Source of the DNA: Trichuris trichiura
Lineage: Eukaryota; Nematoda; Enoplea; Trichinellida; Trichuridae
Assembly: GCA_037903355.1 (NCBI GenBank)
Contig: JBAJFE010000053.1
Location: 62,001 to 126,000, forward strand
Reading direction: 5' to 3'
Length of the DNA: 64,000 bases
The notes under the pieces: generated by a model
Told to the model about the DNA's origin: nothing
The model's database searches: none
Seen by the model: only the letters and a program-made list of their open reading frames with translations
Translations under genes and position numbers: made by a program
In this document: one piece after another, positions 52,929-64,000 of the stretch
How the letters are laid out: each line of letters opens with the position of its first letter
How positions within the stretch are numbered: the first letter of the stretch is position 1

Positions 52929-54221
52929 TTACCCTTTGTTGGATAGCCAACCTTCCCAGCCGAATGGCGTGTCTTCGGTTACGCTGTTTTCAGTCATCAT
53001 GTTTGTCAGCTGTTGAAGTATGAGCTCGTAGTTTGGTTCGCTTGAAAAACTGAAAGGACAGAAGCAAGATTTTTATGGCCGCCCAGAAAAGGTTACCCAC
53101 TCCAAAGAGGAGACGTGTTTGGCCAGTATTTTCATCTGCGAACCCAATTTAGCTCCCATTGTTTCCAGTCGGTAAGTCAACTTCATATGGAATATAAAGT
53201 TGACATCACTTTCTTGCCACCACGGTAGGTGATTGTCCATCAATTCGTAGAGCATGTAGAAGAAAGAGATCAAATCGTCTCCTCGTCCCAAATCCTGAAT
53301 TTTAATAGAAGCGCAGACCATTATTAGTTTATTTTATTGTAATTCGCGAGTTTTTACCATTGATAGATGAGCTTTGCAGGATGCGTAACGCACAGTTCCG
53401 CGAAAGCCCACTTCTCCTCTATTGGACAACATATTGCCGTCTTTATCGCGATATCGCTTGCACATTCCGTAGTCGATTAAGTGTATCGTTCGAATTTTGT
53501 CGCCGAGGCCAACGGCAAAGTTTGCCTGAAGTACAGCATCAACGCATGACGATAATGCATTAAGGGTTTTCAGATAAACGAACAGGTTTTATGTCTCTAT
53601 GGACAAAGCCGGCTTGGTGTAACGCTTGAACCGCGCAAAGGCATTGTTTGCCAATCATGGCAACAACGCCGGGAGAAAATTGATGACCATTTTTGCGTAT
53701 CATACTAAGCGAAGGGCCCAACAATTCCATCACCATAAAACTGCATTCCTTCGATACTTTCGTGTAGAATACGGTTGGAATGTACGGGCAGCCTTCAAAG
53801 GGCAAAAGCGACGACCTGATCACGCAACAACATTTGCAACCGTTTGCCATTACCTTTCAGTTTGCTAATAATGTGCGCCTCCCATCCTATTTCGCTGCAA
53901 ATTAAATTTTTCGAATTTTTGCGTTCAACTTTGATGGCCACAAGTTTTCCCTTGTAGTTATCGTAGGCTTTGTAGACGCTTCCAAAGCCTCCGGTCGCAA
54001 TTAATTCCCTCTGAAATATTTCAAATGCAATTTGTGCTATTCTATTGGCCGCTTCGCGAGCGGCGTTTGAATTTTAAAAAAGTTAGCCTTTTTTGGGAGC
54101 GTACTATCTTCCATTTGTCGGCAAGAAATTTTTGCAACTCTGCCATCCTCGTCGTCGTCGCAGGCGGAGTCTTTTTCGTAGCGATTGTCGATTCAGGGGA
54201 ACTATCGTCTTGTGATGCCAT
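52929..54221 (-). CDS. TTBK/CK1-like protein kinase, copy C, with DYG motif
   Basis: Exons 5' to 3': 54221-54105, 54010-53854, 53792-53584, 53525-53358, 53294-53101, 53049-52929; 321 aa. Start chosen at the ATG of MASQDDSSPEST; the frame extends upstream only through a non-ATG codon. Motifs: DKWKI, ELIATGGFGSVYKAYD, LVAIKVERK, MELLGPSLSMI, HRDIKPANF, FRGTVRYASCKAHLSMD, RGDDLISFFYMLYELMDNHL, SEPNYELI, FGWEGWL. The activation-loop start reads LIDYGMCKRY, Tyr replacing Phe of DFG; the metal-binding Asp is kept. The donor of exon 5 is taken as GGA|gtgggt because the next exon needs two bases; the nearby GTAACC site would break the frame. Confidence 0.91.
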
Positions 54222-56421
54222 TTTCGTACGCGTTCGCAACTGTTCGTTCGTGCATTAAGCGTAATTATGTCAGATCATCTTCAGCTGCAACTCTACTATT
54301 ATTTTAAATTAGTTATAGTTATTAACTTTAAGATGTTAAGCTAATTTCGCCCAGAAGAGAAATAGAGTGTTTAAAGGAATACCTTTTCTTAGGTTTTGTT
54401 GATATTTTTAAAATACCGTTCAAAGGGGAAAAGAAAAGTCGCTTTAATGTAGTAACTTTTGTATATCCAAACCCTTGAAAACGTAGTTTTTTGTAATGGG
54501 TTCATAATGTATGCAACTTGACTACGCTATGACCCGCTCGCGTTGAAGCTGAACAGGTCATACAGTAATTAAACTGTATACGAAGACTGACCTTGTAGAA
54601 ACTGTTTTTCAAGTAGCGAACAATGAGTTCTTCTTTATCACAGTGACTTCGTTCCTAAGGAAGTAGTCGAGCCACCCGAAAGTGCTTAGGTACGTCTAAG
54701 GCAGGTTTTGTTACGTTCATAATCGACAGTTACGATGTCTGTCCGTTTTTATCGAAAATATTAAAATAAAAAAGTTCTTGAGCCCGTAGCTACCGTCTTA
54801 AGCTTCGCCTAAAACATTATGATTGGATTTGTGGGCCCTGAAACTTTTTTCTTCCAAATTTTTGGATTTGTACCATCGTACTGTGATTTCATGTTGCTAA
54901 ACCTAAGCATAAAGCTTATTCCCTGAGTTAGGCTTAGGGGATAACCTGGCGGTAAAGGCAGAACTCCATAGTCACTTGCTTAGCAGAAAGGAACCTGCAT
55001 TCCTCAGACCATACGGTACATAACCGGCAAGACTCAATTTTTTGAATGAAGCTGGCAGACGTCGTACTTATTCATTACGAGAGAGTTTACTACAGAATAA
55101 CGTAAAGACGACCTGTAGTCTATTCATTTTTAAAAAAAATAAGATCGATTAGCCAGCATGGACACTGCACAGCCGTTTGTCTTTGGTCAGTCGTTAAACG
55201 CGTAAAGATCTCATTAGCAAAAATGATTATCCATTCATTAGTTGCGATGAATGATGTCCACGTTGCCACTTTTGACACGCTGAAGAGTCAATGTTAACCG
55301 AAAGAACTTTTTGAAAAACTGATATACTAAGCTGGATAATTGTTATTTTTATTTAAGTTCACAATGACGACCAAAAATTGTTGCCAATTGTAATTTTTTT
55401 TCGAAAAATAGCCTTTTAGTCTATTTGCAGGCAGGGCAAGTCAGGTTGGCTTTCGAGTTTGCCCCACTTTACGATATTTAAAAGGCGAGTTTCGCTTACC
55501 GCTCTTTTGGCAAGAAAAAGCGCTGCGGCGGGCGCACCTTATACCGTTGTCAGTTTATGACGCGATTCAGAAAACAATCCATTTTTTAGAAGCAGTTTCC
55601 GTTTTAACCAAGACAAGAATGAGCAAGGCAGACACGAAATAATAAGATAAACTTAAGCTTGAAAATAATAATCAATAAAAAATATACATAAATAAATATC
55701 ACGCGTTATGAAAGCAGTGCAGCGTGAACGACGGTTTCTTTTTTATGGTTGGGCGAGTTTCGCTTTTTGCCATATTTGCATTAAATTAAACCTGCCGCTA
55801 GTTCGCATTGGAAAAACATCCTTCTTTGAGATTTAAAGGTGACGCGGTTGAACAGAAAGGAAAAGGCGGCAATAAGTGCGGAATACTTTCAAGTTAGCGT
55901 TGTCCGGTTTTTAGTTTATTTTACTTGCGTCAAATGCTGCCGGTGTTAATTTGACGCAAGTTTGAAATTTGTAGAATTCCTACGTAGTACGAGAGCAAGC
56001 AATGAATCATTGACGCTTTGTTCGAACAGGTAAAAAGTTGGCTTAATATAAACCAGAAAATAGGGACGTGCGGACATTGTCTTCGTCCCTGTTTAAGTCA
56101 CTGAAAGTCAGCAGCTTCGCAATTGCAATGAAGTCTCAAAATAAGCGGGTATGATTTTATTATTTTTAAAACCGGTATATTGCATTGCATTTATAAACAT
56201 TGAAGCGCTTGGAGTAGTTATCCGCTGACACCAATTGTGTTGTTACGATTTTCAGCTTAGTAGACCACGCTGCGTCTGGAACAAACAATACCGTTCATTC
56301 TTCAGCACTCTCATTTTTTCCACAGAAAATTACCTGAGTAAAAATTAGTCTTCTCTTTACGTTTGTTAGTAATTTGTACATATCCAAGCATATTGAACAT
56401 TATTTAGGTTGTTTCTTTATG
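54222..56421. other. Spacer between kinase copies C and D, no gene seen
   Basis: About 2.2 kb almost free of open frames longer than 60 codons. A copy of the ACAGTAATT motif lies near 54562. Nothing else is recognised. Confidence 0.5.
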
Positions 56422-57689
56422 TTATTTGTTTATTTTATGTTTTTCGTCCAGCAGATTATTCCAACTAATTTTATCAGCCAACTGGACACCATGCTCGCGC
56501 ATAATAAGCGTGAGCAGTTTGTCAAGTTTCCAATAGTCGGGTAGAGCGTCATACCTAAAAGCGGTCAATTGCCGAAATTGAACGGACCGTTCCTTAATGT
56601 CCACCTAAGAGACGTGACGTAATTTGCAAACTGTTTCATTCGATAACCAACACTTGACGTCAGTTCGTTCAGCGAATAGTCAGCTTTCATTTGCTGAACT
56701 TTGCTGACGTCATTCTCTTGATACCACGGCAATTTTCCTGTAAACATTTCGATTATGACGTAGAAGAGCGACATCAAGTCGTCAGCCGCGCCGAGTTCCT
56801 AAGCAAGTTTGATAGCCTCAATAGGAATGACCATAGTTCGTGTATGGCTCACTTCGCGACGATGCGCTCTTTCGGACGCGTATAGAATGGTGCCCCGAAA
56901 ACCGTTGTCTTTTCTTTGAGGTAAAAGTCGTCCGTCTTTGAATCGATACCGTTTGGTCATTCCAAAATCGATCAAATAGATCCTTCGGCATTTGTCTCCC
57001 ATTCCAAAGGCAAAGTTTTCCTACAATGCATTAATTATCGTTGCCGGCATCATGCTCTCTTTATTGTACGGGTTTGATGTCGCGGTGAATGAAGTGGCAT
57101 TGATGCAAGTCTCGAACAGCCGACAAGCATTGTCGTCCTATAAGGGCAACAAATCCCGGTGGTATAGGTTTCCAATTTAATTTAACTTCTATGTCGCGTA
57201 TGGTAGGTCCGAGAAGTTCCATGACGATCATGTCCATGCTTTCGTTCTCCATATAGCTTATTAAGCGCGGGCAATGACGGCTGCCTGAAAGCAAAGCAAC
57301 CATTTTGCGTTACGGCCAAAAACTGCCAGTTGCATACTTTCAAATGCCGCCATCACGTAAACTTCCCAAAGCAGTTCGCTAACGCCTTTTTTGTTCTTGC
57401 CGCAGCTTTGAGTCTTCACGGCGGCAACACTTTGATCTTGGACGTTTGTCACCATGAAAACCTTGCCAAATCCGCCGGCGGCTATTTCTCTTGTCTGCAA
57501 AGTAAGATGTATAGCCGAAATTGCTTCCCGCTAGCCGCTAAAAGACTTGCAACATTTCGTAGCGTACTTCCAAAAATGGAAGTTGCTTTGTTTTGGCGGC
57601 TAAAGGGGGGATGGCCACAAATAAACATTTACCACAAGCCACGTGTCGTTAATGAGCGTGTTAAGTGCCAGTGCTTTCGCGGGAGACAT
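56422..57689 (-). CDS. TTBK/CK1-like protein kinase, copy D
   Basis: Exons 5' to 3': 57689-57633, 57494-57338, 57284-57070, 57020-56853, 56798-56605, 56554-56422; 307 aa. Motifs: DTWLV, EIAAGGFGKVFMVTN, AAVKTQSC (ATP lysine), MELLGPTIRDI, HRDIKPENF, LIDFGMTKRY, FRGTILYASERAHRRE, ADDLMSLFYVIIEMFTGKLP, LPDYWKLDKLL, ISWNNLL. Catalytic residues are intact. The glycine-loop strand (VFMVTNVQDQSVAAV) is the most divergent of the four copies. The first exon is short; the same frame is open upstream to another ATG at about 57845, which would add about 52 residues, so the start is uncertain. Exons 4 (168 nt) and 5 (194 nt) have exactly the lengths seen in copies A-C. Confidence 0.9.
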
Positions 57690-59885
57690 TCTGCCGGTCG
57701 TGCATATAGACGCCGACGTTGCTTGTTCGTCCGTACGGTAATTTATGACAAATGTGACAAGCTGACGCTGCACCGTCAACGTTTGCTTTAAAGTGGCAAC
57801 GCGTAGTTTTACTTTAAAGTCTAAGCCTAAGCTTGGAGTTGACATAACTTTTTTGCTCACTCCTTATAAGAGCCTTGTTTGAGCTAACTCATTGATGGCG
57901 CCTGATTGTACTCGCTTAGTTTGCCTAAGAGAGAAGCTCAAATGTAAGCAGCGTATCTTCAAGTAGCGTAGCTGCATTTGTTAAGCTCCCTTTTGTTCTA
58001 TTATCTTTGCCACTATTGGGAACAATTGACAAGCGAAAAACCATATAAGGGTCGCAACTGTTTGCTCTGCAGTAGCTAAGTGCACAACTAGTCGGGGGCC
58101 ACTTCAACCGTTCCACTGGACAAATAGGCGATCGTATAATTATACCGGTGCCAATGGCAGGGCGAAGACCCCGTCGAGCTATAACCAGCAACCATAGTGC
58201 ACGTGTTCGCGTTGAACGTAGCCAATATGGGTCAAGATGGGATTCCAACGGGGCGCATGCAGTCGGTACTTTTTTTTATTCAATTGTCTCAGCAGCACGG
58301 TAACGAATAATGCGACCCCTTATTGAGTACCGTTCGGAAGGGAATAGATTCGGGCCAATATACCTCTACTGACCGCTTATTGTCCCGCTCCTACGATTAC
58401 GGTATGCATAACAATTGCAGTACCACTTATCCCATTGATCGTTTGATTTCTTTTTACGACTACTCGTGCGTGCAAAGCCGTCATGCTGCTGTCCGCCTGC
58501 TGGCGGGTCGTGAACAGTTACCAAAATATTTATGGCTTTCCAAGTGACCCCTTTTGGCGTCGTAAATTCTCCCCTTAATGCGACCTAGGACGGACGTGCC
58601 GAACTGCATCTGATTAGCTGATTATCGCTAGGGCAAAGTCGATAACACGTTGCGACTTAAGGCCATAAGTTGCGTTTGCCATTCAACGATGAAAGACGAT
58701 CAGGTTTCTTCCTGTAAGCTTAACAGATCATAAACTGTATTGCCAACGCTGCTGATAATGTATGGCCTCTTCTTGCTTGCTTGACAGGAGCCCAACGTCC
58801 GATAAAGTCGTCATTTAGTTAGGGCGTATTTTCAGCACTACATAAAATAAGAAGTTTTTCAATGCTGCTGAATAACCATTTCAAAAATAGGCATTTTGTA
58901 GCCTGTTACCGTCTAAGAGTTTTTTGTCAGTGCTACCGGTCAACCAAATTGAATAGATATTGTCCAGTGTTTGATATGGGTTGTTTATCAATCCTTTTCA
59001 TCGAACTGTCATTGTTCGTTAAGCGTACATGAACTGCTGACGTACTGATTATGCTATGATTGATTTTATTTTGTTTTCTTCTTTTGAGATTATTTTTGTC
59101 CTTCCAAATTCGTAACCTTTGAATGGGTTTTCCTTAGCGATGCGCTTTGGACGCGTCGTAGGAAAAAAACTCTTAAAGTAAAGGTGATTGTTATATTGAT
59201 TTTTTTTCTTGGTAATACTGTTCCATAGACGACGCCTAAATTGGTCTTTTGGACATTGCTCACTTCAGCAGCTTAATTTTAAGACATGCCATTTTTTATT
59301 CCTACGAAATGTTGCTTAGAGGTCGTTTGGCAAATGCTAATGTTGGGAGGTCAATTTTTCAAATTGGAATCAAATGAACTGAACGACAGTTGCGGAGGTC
59401 GCCGCAAGGTCGACCTGCTCTGTCCGTCCCTTGCTCTCAAGAGACCATTGAAGCGTTTTCGTTCTCTCGTAGCGATTACGTCCCGTTGTGCCGCTTAGAC
59501 GCTCCATCTTTATTATTAATCAGCGTCTCCGGAGGGAAACGCTCCATGGCAACCGCGACCGTCCAGTCTGTTCGCACTTGAAAAGGCTACAATGGGCTCT
59601 GGTCTCCCGGGGGCATTGGCCGACGCGCATTCCATCCACGGCGGATACAATGCATCTGCCAGGCCGCGAGCAAGGCAGGCTGCCATTTTTTTCTCTTCTT
59701 TAGGCAAAAAATTTTTATTTCTTTCCGAACATCAACAAATTACAGCAGCACGGCGGACCACCGAGTCCCTGTACATATGGCAACACGAATTGGGCGGAAT
59801 CGACTCTATGTTACAAAAAAAGAAAAGAAAAATCACGGGTGGGCACTCGGGAGGAAGGAAAAGCGCTGACGTGTGCATGAGAGCT
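57690..59885. other. Intergenic region, no gene seen
   Basis: About 2.2 kb between the start of kinase copy D and the stop of the LRR receptor, both minus strand. Only short frames, none with a recognised motif. It should hold the promoter of copy D and the 3' UTR of the LRR gene. Confidence 0.45.
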
Positions 59886-61997
59886 TTAAACGATGCTGTA
59901 ACCGCGCGCTTTCAGCTCGGCCAGTTGATCCAACGAAGCAACGACGACACCGCTTTCCAGTTGGGCTACAAAGTCGGACAGCCGGCTGAACTTGCCTCCT
60001 GTTCGCCTTTGAGCTATACGCGCTCTTAGCAAAGCGACCACTATTAGGCAAAGTACTATAAGCACGCAGGCAACAATGCCAAGAATGGCGCCTACAGTTG
60101 TTCCTGATGCTCTCGACCTTAGGAGAAGCTGTTGCCTTTGTTGGGCGCTAGTTGGGTCCAAGTTGAGCGTCTTCAATCGCTTGCACGATAAGTGAACAAC
60201 CACGTCGTCACCATCCTCCATGGCAATGCATATGTCGTAGGCGCTGTTCGGTTGAAGATTTTGTATCGTATATGTGCGCATAATGGGTGTCACAGTGCCG
60301 GCATACTGATGGCGGCCGGACAATTCGCTAGGTCGATAGAATATTTGAAAGACAGTGCCTCCTCCATTCTGGGCGTCCGTACCATTCCAGGTTACCGTAA
60401 CTGACGTTGCGGATACTTGAACTGGGAAAAGATGGACTTGCATTTCGGTCACATTGAGCGTTGTAGCACGCTCGCTCCGCCCTTCCGTGTTCTCCGCTCT
60501 GCATATATAGGTTCCTTGATCCTCTTTGGTCAGGTGGTTCAACACAAGCGTTTGCCTATTAATCACGCTACGTCTTGGATGATAGACGGTCGGATCGATT
60601 GTTTGACCATCAGCCGTTGTCCAGCGTATTTCAGGTTGCGGTATGCCAACGGCTCTACAATCGTAGGCTTGAGTGTCGCCTGGTTTTCGATTCTCCGTTG
60701 GGGCAAAAGTGTACAATATTCTTGGAGGGCAGGTCGTCGCTATTGAGCTGACATTGAGGCTGACAAATAGCTTGTACTTATGCTCAGGCGGTGAGTCGCA
60801 AAGCATTCTTTCCGCTTCGTGATAGGTAATCCTTGATCGAGCGCTAATGCTCAAGCTCATCCATCGGATGTTGCAATCGCAGCGCAGAGGGTTACCGTAC
60901 AGGCTCACCTCCTGTAAATTGTCCAAACGATCGATCACTTCTTCTTCGACAGTGGTCAAGTTGTTGTTATGCAAGAACAGGTGGCTAACCGAAGGCGTAT
61001 TGACAAAGCTCAACCTGTCGACGTATCCCAAATAAGGATTGTCGTGCAATTCGACCACTAACAGTTCGGGCAGATTCTTGAAAGCCCCTCTTTCAATTAG
61101 CCGTAATCTTTGCATGGTGCTCAAGTTGACGTCACGAAGGCGAGGTAGATTGGCAAAGTCGTCGGTGCGAACTTTGTAAATTGGATTCTGGCTCAAATTG
61201 ACCGACCTGAGAGAGCCGAGACGACGCAACGCTTGATGAGGTACAATGGTGAGCACATTTGAGCTTAGCCGAAGAGAATCCAATTTGCCAATGCCGGCGA
61301 AAGCGTTCTCGTGTACGTGGAATATCTTGTTGCGCGACAAGTCCAATGTCAGCAGTTCGCTCAACGACCGAAAGTTGTCGCTGGTCAGCATGGTCAGCTG
61401 ATTTCGATTGAGCAGCAAAGTGGTCAACGTTTTCAGGCCGCTAAACCAACCGGACTGGATAAAGGCCAAACGATTGCCGGTCAGTCGAAGAGCTTCCAAC
61501 TTTAGCAAACCGTGAAAAGCGTTGTCCGCAATTGAGCCTATACGATTGTCCGCTAAGCTGAGCTCTTCCAAATTGAACAATCCTCTAAAGTCGTTGCTTC
61601 TCAGTCGCCGAAGGTGGTTGAAGCTTAAGTCCAATACGCGCAAGTTGTAGACACCGTCGAAGACGTATTCCCGAAAATCTTCCGACGTCAGCGACGATAT
61701 TCGATTGTGCGATAGATCGAGATGAACCAAATCGGGCAGCCATAGTTCTTGACTGGGCAACAAGCGTATATGATTTTGACGAAGTATAAGAACTTGCGTT
61801 TCGGTTGGCAGATTTTCCGGGAAGGCTGTCAATTCGCTGTCGAAACAGTCGACGGTCTTTAGCAATTCTTGAAATCGTTCCGAATGGCGCAACTCGCATC
61901 GACACGGCGTTGGACAATCGTCAGCCGGCCAGAGGGCTTCAACATTTGCGTAAAATATGCACAGTAGCGATAAGGCGAACTTGCTTGCGAGTCTCAT
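59886..61997 (-). CDS. LRR-Ig-FnIII single-pass membrane receptor (LRRN-like), single exon
   Basis: Cell-surface adhesion or signalling receptor of 703 aa in one uninterrupted exon. Start chosen at ATG 61997 (MRLASKFALSLLC), which opens a good signal peptide; upstream in-frame codons begin with a non-ATG. Order: LRR N-cap with CPTPCRCE (about residues 28-35), about 11 leucine-rich repeats (for example LRVLDLSFNHLRRLRSNDF), LRR C-cap NPLRCDCNIRWM, one Ig domain (CRAVGIPQPEIRW to YICRAENTEG), one FnIII domain (VTVTWNGTDAQNGG to YDICIAMEDGD), a TM helix (AILGIVACVLIVLCLIVVAL) and a tail of about 44 residues ending GYSIV. This order is that of vertebrate LRRN1-3; other LRR-Ig families lack the FnIII. 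The ligand is unknown. The last residues could be a PDZ ligand. Confidence 0.93.
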   Translation of the reverse strand: MRLASKFALSLLCIFYANVEALWPADDCPTPCRCELRHSERFQELLKTVDCFDSELTAFPENLPTETQVLILRQNHIRLLPSQELWLPDLVHLDLSHNRISSLTSEDFREYVFDGVYNLRVLDLSFNHLRRLRSNDFRGLFNLEELSLADNRIGSIADNAFHGLLKLEALRLTGNRLAFIQSGWFSGLKTLTTLLLNRNQLTMLTSDNFRSLSELLTLDLSRNKIFHVHENAFAGIGKLDSLRLSSNVLTIVPHQALRRLGSLRSVNLSQNPIYKVRTDDFANLPRLRDVNLSTMQRLRLIERGAFKNLPELLVVELHDNPYLGYVDRLSFVNTPSVSHLFLHNNNLTTVEEEVIDRLDNLQEVSLYGNPLRCDCNIRWMSLSISARSRITYHEAERMLCDSPPEHKYKLFVSLNVSSIATTCPPRILYTFAPTENRKPGDTQAYDCRAVGIPQPEIRWTTADGQTIDPTVYHPRRSVINRQTLVLNHLTKEDQGTYICRAENTEGRSERATTLNVTEMQVHLFPVQVSATSVTVTWNGTDAQNGGGTVFQIFYRPSELSGRHQYAGTVTPIMRTYTIQNLQPNSAYDICIAMEDGDDVVVHLSCKRLKTLNLDPTSAQQRQQLLLRSRASGTTVGAILGIVACVLIVLCLIVVALLRARIAQRRTGGKFSRLSDFVAQLESGVVVASLDQLAELKARGYSIV

Positions 61998-64000
61998 TTC
62001 CACCAGCAAGACCAATGCGGTAAATGACCAAGTTGGTTAGGCAGAGTCGCGACGTTGCTTCAACGGACCAATCATCGAGGCGACAGAATTTGTCTTGTCC
62101 AATAGGTCGACAGGTCAAGACGAACCGCGGGCTCTGTGGGAAAGCAGCGTTTAATGGGTCGTTAAGTGTTGACCGTAGCAGCGAGGAAAGTTTGTAGAAC
62201 AATGTATTCATTAAACAATCGACAGCTCGTCGATCTACTTTGCCCTTTGGTGTGCCCGTCGACCGTTAACAACAGGTGGTGATCGGTTATGGGAATTTGG
62301 TGACTCGTCGCCGCACAGTAGAGGCCATTGCTTTTCGTTAATCCTCTTTCGTAGACCAGCCGGTCAACCAGACGACCGTAGACCCCTTTCTGAGACGTTT
62401 TTGTTCCTTTCCAGCTTATCCTAGGTTAATCCGGCTCCATTGGATTGCGGCTTGTCAGGTGTTCAAATTCCGCTAGCAACGTTTACCCACTGTTGTCTTA
62501 CGTTTCCATCCCATTCAAGCGCGACTGTACAGTAACCGGTTGGAGTAAAATGCATTTGCTTAATTTTTGAGTTGCGATGATCTTCCGCGGCTTTTCCCGC
62601 TTTTCCGTGTTGGTATCCGTAATTAAACGAATCCCGAAAAGCTCGGAAAGCTCTGAATTAAGTCGAGTGCATTGGTTCTGAATTTTTTCTAATAATCGCT
62701 CATCCATCCGTAGAAGGGAATAGTTTTTGCGTTCAGAGTAACAATGCTTTCAACAAACGCGGTTGAGGGTTAAAGCCAAGCGGAAGCTTCAAAGGAAAAA
62801 GTTGAAGTAGCGTAGAAGCAACCCTTGAGACGCCTGTGGCCTTGCCGGTAAAGGGAAAGGCAGCTGTCGCCGGCCGGCGTAGGCTGTCACTTTGAATACT
62901 GATCCAGTTTCATTGAATCATTTTCCTAAGGGCAGTTGGTGACTACACGCGACTAGCCAATGGCATGTGGCCCCTTTTGGCCGAGGGATTTCGCAAACCA
63001 TTTGATCAACGCTTTTTCCTACGCCGCCTGACAAGTAGTTCGTGAAAGATCAAAGCGCCCCGAATTTGTTGAAGAAGTCCCAAGGGTGTGGCACCTACGT
63101 CGCGTCCGTGCTATGTTTGAACAAGAAACAGTGTTAGTCCATTCTGTCCTTTTTTGTCACTCATCTTGTCCACTAAGGCAATTATGTTGCATTGACGTTT
63201 TGGGTTGCGCGCCGTTCCCACGTCTGCTCGCCGGATTCCGTGCCGTCGACCATCTGTCGTCTTTTGGTCGAAAGGCGTGCGACCATTTCCCTTTTTACAA
63301 TGGCTAACCCAAAATGCGACACCGTTGTCGCTTAGCGTTCCAATTGGCCCTCCGCCTTTCGACCGACCTAATCTTAGCTGTTAATCTTTTCGGCGGCCAC
63401 TCTCCCACGCGCCTTTGTCGCGTCAGCGGTTGCTGCCCATTTTCCGCGTGACCGGTCATCGCCTGCTTTCTTTCGGAACCACTTATAGATAGACAAAATG
63501 TAATTGGACCGTTGCGTGCATCGAGAAAGCTTTCCAAAGGTTGGCCTACGAAAATAAGCTGATTGATAGCCATATATAGCTGAGAGAGAGAGAGAAAGAG
63601 AAGGGTTCAAGGTTGACCAGTCCTGGCGCCATGAAAACTCTCGTAATGTAAATGTGCCATCGCGATCCCGCCTTATCAACAAGCGGTCATCACGACTTCC
63701 TTCCTTATCGCTTAGATGTTAGTTTATTCAATTTTTTCACTGCCGAAATGACGACGTGCCCATTTGCCAGCGGTAGTGAACCTTGAAAGGGTTATCATAG
63801 TTTGCATTGCGTACTACCGCTTATGGGCGCACTCGACGTGGGCATAGCGCGCCTATATTGTTCTATCCGATGCGGGTCATGTCCAAGCACTTTCCCGCTT
63901 GTCAACGTTGGCTTGGGCGGCTTCTTTGTTCTCAATACTTTGCACATTGTTTTATGACATTTGGGACTGTACGGACGCTGGACAAGTGTCGCCATGTCCT
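61998..64000. other. Upstream region of the LRR receptor, little recognisable
   Basis: No convincing gene. It holds the LRR gene promoter, a candidate minus-strand exon (62498-62707, listed separately) and a GA run (about 63581-63600). Other short frames here overlap each other on both strands without recognised motifs. An incomplete gene may begin beyond the window edge. Confidence 0.4.
62498..62707 (-). CDS. Candidate 5' exon of an unidentified gene
   Basis: ATG at 62707 opens MDERLLEKIQNQCTRLNSEL, helical and charged, and the frame runs to codons for LNGME before a strong donor (AAC|gtaaga, near 62510). No downstream partner exon could be identified before the LRR receptor start at 61997. 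It is either the first coding exon of a gene nested or truncated here, or a chance frame. Confidence 0.2.
   Translation of the reverse strand: MDERLLEKIQNQCTRLNSELSELFGIRLITDTNTEKREKPRKIIATQKLSKCILLQPVTVQSRLNGMET

Noticed and set aside
53050..53100. GTAACC donor right after SLEW in kinase copy C, suggesting a frameshift or pseudogene
   Set aside because: Using GGA|gtgggt five bases earlier restores frame and the SEPNYE motif, and gives exon 5 the same 194 nt as in the other copies.

Overview
The window is nuclear DNA from an intron-rich animal, most likely a nematode. Coding exons are short and separated mainly by GT-AG introns of about 45-70 bp. The L1-family adhesion gene ends in a PDZ-ligand tail like that of nematode SAX-7. 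There is also a tandem expansion of tau-tubulin-kinase-like CK1 kinases and a small single-PDZ protein of a nematode type. Very short introns at moderate GC would fit a clade I (Trichuris-like) worm, but that placement is an inference. No operon-like clusters, CRISPR arrays, tRNA or intact rRNA genes were seen.

Layout: a group I PAK kinase (307-2341, +) converges on a very large L1CAM/neuroglian/SAX-7 gene (3105-about 12490, -), whose biggest intron carries six copies of a 200-bp tandem repeat. A roughly 7.5-kb stretch without recognisable genes follows. Calcineurin A (19988-24970, +) has a 2.7-kb repeat-bearing intron and converges on an unusual secreted-kelch/cytochrome b561 fusion (26071-28259, -). 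Next come a small PDZ protein (29998-30640, -), eIF2B delta (33134-34555, +), Bicaudal-C (35365-37459, -), U2AF small subunit (37896-40061, +), CCDC124 (41114-41758, -) and ZNF207/BuGZ (42223-44646, +). The BicC/U2AF and CCDC124/ZNF207 pairs are head-to-head, 436 and 464 bp apart.

From 45197 to 57689 four TTBK/CK1-like kinase genes lie in tandem on the minus strand. All have six coding exons with the same intron positions and phases, and exons 4 and 5 are 168 and 194 nt in every copy. They share an ancestor through duplication but have diverged strongly, with changes in catalytic motifs in two copies. A single-exon LRR-Ig-FnIII transmembrane receptor (59886-61997, -) closes the recognisable gene set.

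All spliced models were built by hand from reading frame, splice signals and family knowledge. Exon lengths sum to whole codons in every completed model. Starts and first exons are the least certain parts.
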